Assembly (NCBI RefSeq): GCF_000282375.1 | Contig: NZ_AKJK01000084.1 | Coordinates: 32,163-96,162 of the forward strand | Length of the DNA stretch: 64,000 nt | Direction: 5' to 3' | DNA from: Pseudomonas sp. GM50 | GTDB taxonomy: Bacteria > Pseudomonadota > Gammaproteobacteria > Pseudomonadales > Pseudomonadaceae | Part shown: positions 44,467-52,113 of the stretch, in pieces | How positions within the stretch are numbered: the stretch's first letter is position 1 | Layout of the letters: each line of letters begins with the position of its first letter | Made by a program: the position numbers and the translations under genes | Notes under the pieces: generated by a model | Databases searched by the model: none | The model's input: only the letters and a program-made list of their open reading frames with translations | What the model was told of the DNA's origin: nothing

Positions 44467-45644
44467 GACTCGGATAACTGTTCGAAGATCTTCCCCACGT
44501 CGCGTACCAACGCGGGACGATCGAAGCTGCGCAGGCGAAGACGGGTGCCAGCGCCCTCATAAACACCACTGGCGAGGCGATCCAGGTTCTGCGGCTGCGC
44601 CCAGTACAGGGTACCCAAGCCATCGCGCGGCGAGCTGTTGCGGCGGGCGATCACCCATGCTCCCCGCTCGCGGTGCAATGGCCTGCCCTCCTTGCTAAGG
44701 CTGCGCGCAAGGTCCCTGTAGCGGGTAGACGCCCCGGTCTGGAGTTCCCAAGCGATCCCCAGCAGGTCGATATCCCTCACCTCTCGCCAGAGGAACGGGA
44801 TTTCGGCGCCACCGACCCGGGCACCGATTTCCAGGAACAGCCATTTGTCATCCAGGTCGAACAGTTCGAGGTGGAAGACGATTTCTCGCTCAGGCGCGAA
44901 GACTGCCAGCAGTTGTTCGACGCGCCCCGCAATCCGCTGTTCGTCATCGCCCTCCTCGAGCTCGATGCTACCCAGCGGGCTATCCGGACCGAAATCGGCA
45001 CAGCTATTCACATAACGCGACGCCGTGACCACCACAATCCGTTGCCCGTCCCACCAACCGTCTACGTGCAGGATGGGGGCCGCGCAGTAAGCCTGGACCA
45101 TCATCGGCTCCGTTGCCTGCCGGATCTGATCAAGATCCTTTGGGCCGCGAAGAAATTTTACGCCGCGACTCGCCGTGCCGTAGCGCGGCTTGAGCACCAG
45201 CGGATAACCGTGTTCGGCCGCCAGCCGCTCCACTGCTTCGAGGGAATCGGCGGCCGAGGCAGGCAGCACGCCGATCGACGATTGCCGACCAGCGACCTGC
45301 AGCATGGTGAGCTTGTCGCGGAACCGCTCGGTCCACGCGACAAGATCTCCCGGTATCTGCCATCGCTCGCGGATAGAAGCAGCATTGAGCAGGTCGCCCT
45401 CGTTAAGGGCAACCACCAGCGCTGGGACGCCATGTTGCTCGACCAGGCGCTCAACCTCGACCATGACCGCCTCGGCATCGTCCAGCGAGGCGAGCGTCGA
45501 GCTTGACGCCAGACGCTCGCTCGGCAGGGACGCGAGGGATTCGGGCGTGCAGATCGCCCGAATTTGCATTCCCGCAGGCAGTTCGTATCGGTCGTAGAGC
45601 GCTTGGTAGCCGACCCAACGGTGCAAGCAGAGGACATATCTCAT
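44448..45644 (-). CDS. ATP-grasp domain protein (second ligase of the operon)
   Basis: 398 residues. The ATP-grasp fold is seen in PLVLKPRYGTASRGVKFL (nucleotide-binding Lys) and in HLELFDLDDKWLFLEIGARVGGAEIP (metal-binding Glu and the Arg loop). The N-terminal 110 residues are a Rossmann-like preATP-grasp domain. Such enzymes join a carboxylate to an amine through an acyl phosphate. The start overlaps the first ligase by 4 bases. Candidate substrates are an amino acid and either another amino acid or the C-terminus of the micropeptide (inference). Confidence 0.87.
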   Translation of the reverse strand: MRYVLCLHRWVGYQALYDRYELPAGMQIRAICTPESLASLPSERLASSSTLASLDDAEAVMVEVERLVEQHGVPALVVALNEGDLLNAASIRERWQIPGDLVAWTERFRDKLTMLQVAGRQSSIGVLPASAADSLEAVERLAAEHGYPLVLKPRYGTASRGVKFLRGPKDLDQIRQATEPMMVQAYCAAPILHVDGWWDGQRIVVVTASRYVNSCADFGPDSPLGSIELEEGDDEQRIAGRVEQLLAVFAPEREIVFHLELFDLDDKWLFLEIGARVGGAEIPFLWREVRDIDLLGIAWELQTGASTRYRDLARSLSKEGRPLHRERGAWVIARRNSSPRDGLGTLYWAQPQNLDRLASGVYEGAGTRLRLRSFDRPALVRDVGKIFEQLSESWGAQS

Positions 45645-46897
45645 GCCGTGGGGTCCACGATGAAGTGAACCGCTTCCACCAGTTCGTCGCCGATACGAAC
45701 GGCGTCTTCGCGCGAGGAGCCTGTTGCCAGGACATACCCTGAAACGCAGTCGGCAACGGTGTCGAGCGGCGGAATCTTGTCGCCCTCATGCTTCTGGATG
45801 ACTACGGCACGCTCGGCTGCGCCCAGCTCGAACAGGAACGGCAGGAACACCAGTGGAGTCTCGCCTGGCTTGGTGTGGCGCACATCGACGTCAGGCTTGA
45901 GATCGAGCTCGACCTTTCTTACCTTGCCCGGCGTCGGTACGAAGAACTGGATCGCTGCACCCGCTATCGGCTCGGGCGACACATCCGGCAGGGTGTCGAT
46001 ACCCAGTGGCACAGTCAGGAACATGCGGTTCAGGTCCAGGCCGAACGCACGCCGTACCAGTTCCGGAGCACCCGAGCCCGCCAGACGAGCGTGGGATTCG
46101 AGTACACGAGGACCTTTCGGGGTCAGCACGAACTCGCTGTGGGAAGGCCCCTCCTCCAGCTCTACGGCGTCGAGCAGGCGGCAGGTCATTTCCTTCAGCT
46201 CGCTCAGCCATTTCTTGGCCTCAGTGCTCGGCGTGCTGACCTCCCACTCAACGTATTTATCGTTCATGCGGTACTGGGAGTAACCAATCGGAAGGTGGCG
46301 CCCCTTGAACGAGAAGGAATCGACGCTGACGACCGGCCCCTCCAGGTACTCCTCGATGATGATGTGCTTGACGTCGGCATCCTGAAGCGCTTGCCAGGCC
46401 TTGGAAGCGGAGGCTTCGTCATCGCAGGGATGGATGTGCAGGCTGGCGACGCCTTCGGCTGGCTTGAGAACCGACTTGCCATGCGCTTTGACGAACGCGA
46501 CGGCATCCTGCGCACAGGTGACATGGCGATAGGCGACCGGGCTCAGGTTGTGCTCGACCAGCAACTCGCGCATGGCCACTTTGTCTTTGAGCAGGCGCGC
46601 AGTCTTATAGGAAACCCCGGTGAGGCCAAAGTGATCGACCACCTTGCCCGTTGACTCGCCCGCCACTTCGGTGGTGGTAATGATGCGATCGAACGGACGT
46701 TCGCGGTGCAGGGGTTCGAGGACCTTGATAATGGCCTCGGCGTCGTCAAGCCTGGCATGCACCACCTGCTCGCAATGGGCGAGGATTTCCTGCTCGTAGT
46801 CACCCTCTTGATGCACCAGTACCACGTCGATGCCCAGTTCCTTGGCACCGTGAATGGGCGCGGGGCGGCCACCGACTACTGCGATACGCTTATTCAT
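45641..46897 (-). CDS. ATP-grasp domain protein (first ligase of the operon, L-amino acid ligase-like)
   Basis: 418 residues. The N-domain begins with KRIAVVGGRPAPIHGAKELG. The central part has KSVLKPAEGVASLHIHP (nucleotide Lys), IIEEYLEGPVVSVDSFSF and the catalytic block GPSHSEFVLTPKGPRVLESHARLAGSGAPEL, which is close to the BacD/carnosine-synthase type of dipeptide ligase. It would form amide bonds between amino acids. It overlaps the other ATP-grasp gene (ATGA). Confidence 0.88.
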   Translation of the reverse strand: MNKRIAVVGGRPAPIHGAKELGIDVVLVHQEGDYEQEILAHCEQVVHARLDDAEAIIKVLEPLHRERPFDRIITTTEVAGESTGKVVDHFGLTGVSYKTARLLKDKVAMRELLVEHNLSPVAYRHVTCAQDAVAFVKAHGKSVLKPAEGVASLHIHPCDDEASASKAWQALQDADVKHIIIEEYLEGPVVSVDSFSFKGRHLPIGYSQYRMNDKYVEWEVSTPSTEAKKWLSELKEMTCRLLDAVELEEGPSHSEFVLTPKGPRVLESHARLAGSGAPELVRRAFGLDLNRMFLTVPLGIDTLPDVSPEPIAGAAIQFFVPTPGKVRKVELDLKPDVDVRHTKPGETPLVFLPFLFELGAAERAVVIQKHEGDKIPPLDTVADCVSGYVLATGSSREDAVRIGDELVEAVHFIVDPTA

Positions 46898-46954
46898 GCA
46901 TAAACTCCATGTCTATTGGGATGGTTCTTGTGTGATGGTTTTTGAAGATAAGGC

Positions 46955-47911
46955 TCAACTGCCGTACACCCTGCGCAGCCAGCGCGCCTTGCCGTTGAGC
47001 AAAGGCTGGAACGCCTTGCGTCGATGCAGCACGCGGGCATTTTTGAAAATGAAGAAGTCGCCTGGTTGCAGCACCACCTCTATACCCTGGGCATCACGCA
47101 GGCACTGGCGCAGCAGCGCAAGCGCCTTTTCGCTGTCCCGGTCGAGCGCGGCCACGATGCCGTCGTCAAAGCGCAGGCGATAACCGCCATCGTCCTGCTC
47201 CAGCACCGGCAGCACCCTCGGCTGGCCATCGAAGCCCTCGTTGGAGGCCGGGGCACCAAAGGTGTAGGCAGACTTCTGCAACTGGGCGATCGCCCAGGCA
47301 GGCAGCTGTGAAAGGACATGATCCACACAAACAATGTCGGTGGAGGCGCCTTCAAAGTTGCGCACGGCGGTGAAGGCCAAAAAGTTCGGCACGGAGGTCG
47401 CGACACTTCGGCTTTGATCGGCGAAGGGCCAGTTGGGGTTGTCGGTGTGCCAGAAAAACTCCACATCCGCCCCCCAAGAGCTCGTGGTGCCCGCAGCCTC
47501 CGGGACCGGAACGACGTTTCTGACCAGCTTGCCGAAGTTTTCATACTCGACGGCATGCGGCCTGACATCCAGCAACCGCAACATGCCAAAGTGCAGCAGA
47601 TCAAAATCAAGCACGCACTCGGCATTGGGCAGGAAGCCATTGCGCGGCGTCGCGACGTCCGTAGAGAGCGAAATGCCTCTGATGAGCAACGCTTTGTGCG
47701 GGCTGGCAGGAAATGCGCGAATCGCCTCGACGATATCCCGGCCCAACACCGTGCCGAGCCAGTCCCCACCGACGGCTCCCACACTGTCAGCGCAGTGCGG
47801 CGTTTCGGCCAACCTCACGCGACAGTCCTTCAGCCCGGTCAGGTCGGGATCATTGACGATCATCTCCTGGACCAACGACGCCTCCTGAACATCCAAGGCC
47901 ATGACGCTCAT
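46955..47911 (-). CDS. Fe(II)/2-oxoglutarate-dependent oxygenase, clavaminate-synthase-like
   Basis: 318 residues from the ATG at 47911. This start is chosen because it overlaps the stop of the 38-residue ORF (ATGA), which reads through the same region in another frame; the open frame extends to 48031. Metal ligands: His155 and Asp157 in FFWHTDNPNW, and His296 in NARVLHRRKAF. The 2-oxoglutarate arginine lies about 14-17 residues later in ARWLRRVYG. The family hydroxylates, desaturates or cyclises amino acids and derivatives. It fits C-H oxidation of the amino-acid precursor. Confidence 0.88.
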   Translation of the reverse strand: MSVMALDVQEASLVQEMIVNDPDLTGLKDCRVRLAETPHCADSVGAVGGDWLGTVLGRDIVEAIRAFPASPHKALLIRGISLSTDVATPRNGFLPNAECVLDFDLLHFGMLRLLDVRPHAVEYENFGKLVRNVVPVPEAAGTTSSWGADVEFFWHTDNPNWPFADQSRSVATSVPNFLAFTAVRNFEGASTDIVCVDHVLSQLPAWAIAQLQKSAYTFGAPASNEGFDGQPRVLPVLEQDDGGYRLRFDDGIVAALDRDSEKALALLRQCLRDAQGIEVVLQPGDFFIFKNARVLHRRKAFQPLLNGKARWLRRVYGS

Positions 47912-48024
47912 GATTTGCGGTTCAGGTATGAGGTGACCTTGGGGTCCGGCCGATGGGCAAACGCTTTGGTCCGCCGGATGAATATCCCCAACGGCAGGAT
48001 CAGGTAGAGCAGAACATAATCCAT
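47908..48024 (-). CDS. 38-residue membrane micropeptide, translationally coupled to the oxygenase
   Basis: ATG at 48024 (complement) with GGAAGGTG 5-6 bases upstream, then 38 codons ending TGA inside the oxygenase ATG (ATGA). The peptide starts MDYVLLYLILPLGIFIRR, a single hydrophobic span with positive residues after it, and continues with a basic tail (KAFAHRPDPKVTSYLN). A short membrane anchor or small subunit is likely. It lies 28 bases after the carbamoyltransferase gene, inside the operon. From memory, WH6 needs two ORFs below 150 bases for formylaminooxyvinylglycine synthesis; the identity of this one with either is not established. Confidence 0.75.
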   Translation of the reverse strand: MDYVLLYLILPLGIFIRRTKAFAHRPDPKVTSYLNRKS

Positions 48025-48052
48025 AGTGCACCTTCCCTAGTGTATGAAATAG

Positions 48053-49894
48053 TTAATCCAGCGGTACTGTCTCGCGCCAGTCGACCGCTTCCTCAAACTG
48101 AGGCTGCTCCGATTTATCGAGGTAGAAATCGCCAATCGCCAACACATCCATGTTGGTACGCATGAAGCAGCGATAAGCTTCGAACGGCGTGTTCACAATG
48201 GGCTCACCGCGCACGTTGAACGAGGTGTTGACCAGTACAGGACACCCTGAACGCTGGTAGAAGTGTTCAAGCAGCGCTCGGAACCGCGGGTTGCGCTCCC
48301 GGTCCACGGTCTGCACCCTTGCCGAGAAATCCACGTGGGTGATTGCCGGCAGATCGCTACGCACCAACTTGAGCAAGTCGATGCCGGTAAGCCGCGCATT
48401 CTCCTGCGCGATTGCCTTGCGAATGTGCTTTGCAATGGGCGAGACCACCAGCATGTAGGGGCTTTCCTCGACGATGTCGAAGTAGTCTGCCGCTTTCTCC
48501 TCAAGCACCACGGGAGCGAAGGGTCGGAAGGACTCGCGAAACTTGATGCGCAAGTTCATGTTTGACTGGGTGTCCGAGCGACGCGGATCACCCAGAATTG
48601 AACGGCTGCCAAGTGATCGTGGACCGAACTCCATTCGACCCTGGAACCAGCCGATGACCCCGCCGGCCTCTATGCTGGTGCTCACCCGCTGGTCGAGCTC
48701 TTCCTGCGAAAGCTTGTGAAAAACTGCGCCGCAGGCTTCCAGTTCGTCCCTGATCTGCTCCTCACTGTACTCCGGCCCGAGCAATGCCCCGCTCATGCCA
48801 TCACGAACGCCAGCCGGTAGTTCGCGGCTTGTTACCCAGCGATACTTGCGGTCGGTCAGCAGCGCGGCGCCCAGCGAGCCACCCGCATCGCCTGCCGCCG
48901 GTTGCACCCACAGCCGGTCGAACGTCCGCTCACGTGAGATCACTCCGTTGGCTACGCAGTTAAGGGCAACGCCCCCGGCCATGCATAGCGCTGTCTCGCC
49001 AGTGAGCTCGCGGGCGGTCTTGGCCAGGCGCGAAACGACTATCTCCGTGACTTTCTGCACCGATGCTGCCAAATCGAACTCGCGATCGGTAAGTGGTGCC
49101 TCGGGCAAGCGCCGGGGGCCACCGAATAGCTGCTCAAAGGCATCGCCCGTCATGACTTGGCCCTTGATGAACTCGAACTTGGTCCAGTCAAGCCTGAAGC
49201 TGCCATCGGGCTTCACATCGATCAGATGCGAGAGGATCGTGTCGGCGTAGTGAGGCTTGCCATAAGGCGCAAGCCCCATCAGTTTGTATTCGCCGGAGTC
49301 CACCTTGAAGCCGCAGAAATAGGTGAAGGCCGAGTAAAGCAGGCCCAGCGAATGGGGGAAGGACAACTCCGCGACCAGTTTGATGCCGTCTGGCCTACCG
49401 TGCCAGAGAGTGGTCGTCGCCCATTCGCCGACACTGTCGATACACAGGATCGCAGCGCTCTCGAACGGACTGGGGAAGAACGCCGATGCAGCGTGGGATT
49501 CGTGATGGCCATGCACTTCGATTCGGCGACCGTCCCGGTCTCCCATCGCTGCGAGATGACGCACGACCTCACGGTCCATCCGGCGTTTTTTCGATAGCCA
49601 TTCGCCAAGCACCGGTGCATAGGTGCGCGCTGCCGAAAACCCGGCCACGGCAGCCGTCGAGAGCACCCGACGGAACTTGAGCGCCGGGTCTTCGTAATAG
49701 GCAACATGGTCGACATCGGCCAGGTTTATACCTGCGTACTTCAGCACGTACTCAATGGCCCTGCATGGAAAACCCGGGTCATGTCGGATCCGGCTGAAAC
49801 GCTCTTCCTGGGCGGCGGCGACGATCTTGCCGTCCACAACCAGAGTGGCCGCGCTGTCGTGATAAAAGGCAGAGATGCCAAGCGTTATCGTCAT
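48053..49894 (-). CDS. Carbamoyltransferase (NodU/CmcH/TobZ family)
   Basis: 613 residues. The N-terminal ASKHA/Kae1-like domain opens TLGISAFYHDSAATLVVDGKIVAAAQEERFSR and has the histidine cluster GHHESHAASAFFPSPF. AGGVALNCVANG and PAAGDAGGSLGAAL bind nucleotide. The C-terminal YrdC-like part has GRMEFGPRSLGSRSILGDPR and VLVNTSFNVRGEPIV. It transfers a carbamoyl group from carbamoyl phosphate to a hydroxyl (or N-hydroxy/oxime) group through carbamoyl-AMP. The start overlaps the upstream oxidase stop by 4 bases. In this operon it probably carbamoylates an oxygenated amino acid. Confidence 0.93.
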   Translation of the reverse strand: MTITLGISAFYHDSAATLVVDGKIVAAAQEERFSRIRHDPGFPCRAIEYVLKYAGINLADVDHVAYYEDPALKFRRVLSTAAVAGFSAARTYAPVLGEWLSKKRRMDREVVRHLAAMGDRDGRRIEVHGHHESHAASAFFPSPFESAAILCIDSVGEWATTTLWHGRPDGIKLVAELSFPHSLGLLYSAFTYFCGFKVDSGEYKLMGLAPYGKPHYADTILSHLIDVKPDGSFRLDWTKFEFIKGQVMTGDAFEQLFGGPRRLPEAPLTDREFDLAASVQKVTEIVVSRLAKTARELTGETALCMAGGVALNCVANGVISRERTFDRLWVQPAAGDAGGSLGAALLTDRKYRWVTSRELPAGVRDGMSGALLGPEYSEEQIRDELEACGAVFHKLSQEELDQRVSTSIEAGGVIGWFQGRMEFGPRSLGSRSILGDPRRSDTQSNMNLRIKFRESFRPFAPVVLEEKAADYFDIVEESPYMLVVSPIAKHIRKAIAQENARLTGIDLLKLVRSDLPAITHVDFSARVQTVDRERNPRFRALLEHFYQRSGCPVLVNTSFNVRGEPIVNTPFEAYRCFMRTNMDVLAIGDFYLDKSEQPQFEEAVDWRETVPLD

Positions 49895-52002
49895 AGCAGC
49901 GACCTCACTTTTTCGCGAAACTTATCCAGCATTGTTTGCTCCCTGGGTGGATTGAGCGCGACGAATCCATTACGCACGCGCGCCCAAAGTTCATCACGGT
50001 CACTTCTAGAAAATGCGCAAAGGTAGGTATCCAGACTCGCGGCAGCCCATGCGGTATGCCCGGTAGAGATGTTGTCGATGGAGTTGTGCAGATCGACGAA
50101 CATCGTCGGATAGCCGTAGGCGACCAACGCCTTGTGGGTACGCCGATAACCGCCACCTACACCGGATAGCTCCATCGCCAGGTTCAGCCCGAGAATCTCC
50201 GGGCAGTAAGTTTGGGGATATCGTCCGATGGACAACCAGAACACGGGCAGCTCGAAGTCCTCGTCGTTGAAGCAAGCTGCGTTGGCGTATCCAGGGTCGG
50301 CGGTGGCCGGCAACTCGCCATGCACTGCCTTGAGCAGATGGCGGTAGATGACGGGATGGTTCTGCGCCTCGATTCCGTTGCCCAACTCATCGTAAAGCGT
50401 TTCAAACAGTCGGCTGCCGTACGCCGTGGAGGCTACCGCCGGATGGGCGAACCCGGCCAGCCAAGCCCCGTCGATCATTGTCAATGGCGCCAAGGACAGG
50501 ATATCGGCGACCACCTCATCGCGAGACGGCAACTCTTCGTTCTGTTCCAGTGCCTGGTTGGACGCTTCATGCTGGCCCTGCAACCACTGCTGCAGGACAC
50601 CGGGCGCCCAATGCTCTGGCAACGAGCAACGCCCCTTGGCGACGCCACGGGCGGCCCTGGCCAACCAGCTCTTCACGTAGCGACCGGCAAAGGATTCCTC
50701 TGACGGCGTGAGCTCCATACGCAACAGGCGCGGGTAAGCCTCTCGTGGGCTGAATCTGGCGACCAACGCTTGGGTTTCAGCATTCTCGCGAAGACTCCCG
50801 GCGAGTCTGCCGTCGTCTTTCCATACCTGGAAAGCCGGGGGCTGCATGGGCGCATCGGAGTAAGGCAAGCTGGAGATCCAGCGGTGAAGAATGGCGATAT
50901 CGTCGCGACTGAAGATCCGGAACATCTTGCCCCGCGGCGAAATCAGGTTGGTCAGCAGTGGACTCGATTCCGGCTTGCCCGCCCGCACGTAGGCGCTGGC
51001 GGCAAGATGGTCGAGGAACTTCAACGAGTCGTCGACCGCGAGCAAGGGCTTCATCGGCACCTTATTCAGCCGTGTCTTGTCATGGTATTGGCAAGCATCC
51101 AGCCGACGTCGGCTGATCAGGTGACATGCCGCCTCTCTCGGATCGAGCCAGCGCTCAAGCAGATTGAGCAGCGCTTCGTTCATCTCCTCGACCTGCCGGC
51201 GCGCCCACAGGTAGCCTTGGCGCACCCCATCGTTTCCGGCCGCTCCTATGTGCACGAGAAATTCCCGGACGGCCACTTCAGCGAGCACGGCGAGATCATC
51301 GGCACTACCGGCGGGGTCGCGACGCAGATCGAGAAACTGGCGTGCGGACGGCTCATTACGGGCGATGAACTCGAACGCGGGCAGCAGCCCGCAATGGCGC
51401 AGGTAAAGGTTGACCCCCAGGATCTGGGCCGTCAGCGACTCCGGGAAATGCCCCAGTACGACCAGCGTCGAGGCCACGTTGAAGGCCCCGTCCGAGATCC
51501 TTGGGTCGGCCACCGCTCGCAGGAGATCTTCGCCAGCATCTGCCAGCGCATGCTGACGCAGCAATTCCTGGTAGCGCTGGATACGACTGGCCCCCGGCTG
51601 ACCGGCACCCACATCCGCCGCATGGATACTCAGCGCTGCCATGGCATGGCGCGCTTCATTATTCCAACTGCCACACAGCCCATGAATCAGGTGCTGGCTG
51701 CCGATCAGAAAGGGAGCCGACTCCAGTGCCGCCTTGGCGCCCAGCGCCTGGGCATCCGCTTCGTTCGTTTCGATTGCCTGTGCCAACCGTCGGAATCCGT
51801 CGCGCAATGGCCCAAGCCGTTCGCATGCAACGCTCGCCAGCCCTGCCAAGGCCGGCGCGCTGGTGAAGTCGACGTCTGCCAGCTCCGTGCCATGCACCGC
51901 ACCCAGGCAAGTGCGCAGGGTGACCGGCGTGAACATGCGCCTGGCCTCTCCCCCGGTCTCTGCCCCGAGGAAACTGGAAAAGATTTGCCTATTAGTCTTC
52001 AT
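49891..52002 (-). CDS. Large haem-oxygenase-like diiron oxidase (HDO) with two tandem HDO folds
   Basis: 703 residues, about twice the usual size. The C-terminal half (about 500-690) carries HDO features: FETLYDELGNG with acidic residues 534-539, H549 and H555 in NHPVIYRHLL, CPEILGLNLAMELSG, and D637, H639, D643 and H649 in VDLHNSIDNISTGH. The N-terminal half aligns segment by segment (ILGVNLYLRHCG near 195-204; FLDLRRDP near 223-230) but lacks the His/Asp pairs. Known HDOs N-oxygenate, cleave or desaturate amino-acid derivatives. It overlaps the carbamoyltransferase gene (ATGA) and shares TGATG with the upstream micropeptide. Confidence 0.82.
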   Translation of the reverse strand: MKTNRQIFSSFLGAETGGEARRMFTPVTLRTCLGAVHGTELADVDFTSAPALAGLASVACERLGPLRDGFRRLAQAIETNEADAQALGAKAALESAPFLIGSQHLIHGLCGSWNNEARHAMAALSIHAADVGAGQPGASRIQRYQELLRQHALADAGEDLLRAVADPRISDGAFNVASTLVVLGHFPESLTAQILGVNLYLRHCGLLPAFEFIARNEPSARQFLDLRRDPAGSADDLAVLAEVAVREFLVHIGAAGNDGVRQGYLWARRQVEEMNEALLNLLERWLDPREAACHLISRRRLDACQYHDKTRLNKVPMKPLLAVDDSLKFLDHLAASAYVRAGKPESSPLLTNLISPRGKMFRIFSRDDIAILHRWISSLPYSDAPMQPPAFQVWKDDGRLAGSLRENAETQALVARFSPREAYPRLLRMELTPSEESFAGRYVKSWLARAARGVAKGRCSLPEHWAPGVLQQWLQGQHEASNQALEQNEELPSRDEVVADILSLAPLTMIDGAWLAGFAHPAVASTAYGSRLFETLYDELGNGIEAQNHPVIYRHLLKAVHGELPATADPGYANAACFNDEDFELPVFWLSIGRYPQTYCPEILGLNLAMELSGVGGGYRRTHKALVAYGYPTMFVDLHNSIDNISTGHTAWAAASLDTYLCAFSRSDRDELWARVRNGFVALNPPREQTMLDKFREKVRSLL

Positions 52003-52097
52003 CAGTGCATTGGATAGATGGAGGAATTGTTTTTCTTCTTGGCTTTTTTCTTTTTCTTGAACAAAGAACCAAGTGCCTTGCGAATTCGCTGGAACAT
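52002..52097 (-). CDS. 31-residue lysine-rich micropeptide preceding the HDO gene
   Basis: ATG at 52097 (complement) with AGGAGG 4-5 bases upstream, then 31 codons; its TGA overlaps the HDO ATG (TGATG). The N-terminal third is amphipathic (MFQRIRKALGSLF), then comes a run of eight lysines interrupted by one Ala, and a short polar C-terminus ending in YPMH. The net charge is strongly positive. It has the position and signals of a real gene, 16 bases after the SGNH gene. It could be a peptide scaffold or carrier, a precursor, a regulator, or a small stabilising subunit. Nothing in the sequence decides between these. Confidence 0.75.
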   Translation of the reverse strand: MFQRIRKALGSLFKKKKKAKKKNNSSIYPMH

Positions 52098-52113
52098 AGA
52101 GCCTCCTAAACTT

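Noticed and set aside
50770..52017. 415-codon ORF on the plus strand
   Set aside because: Antisense to the HDO gene, which overlaps its operon neighbours properly and has metal-ligand motifs.
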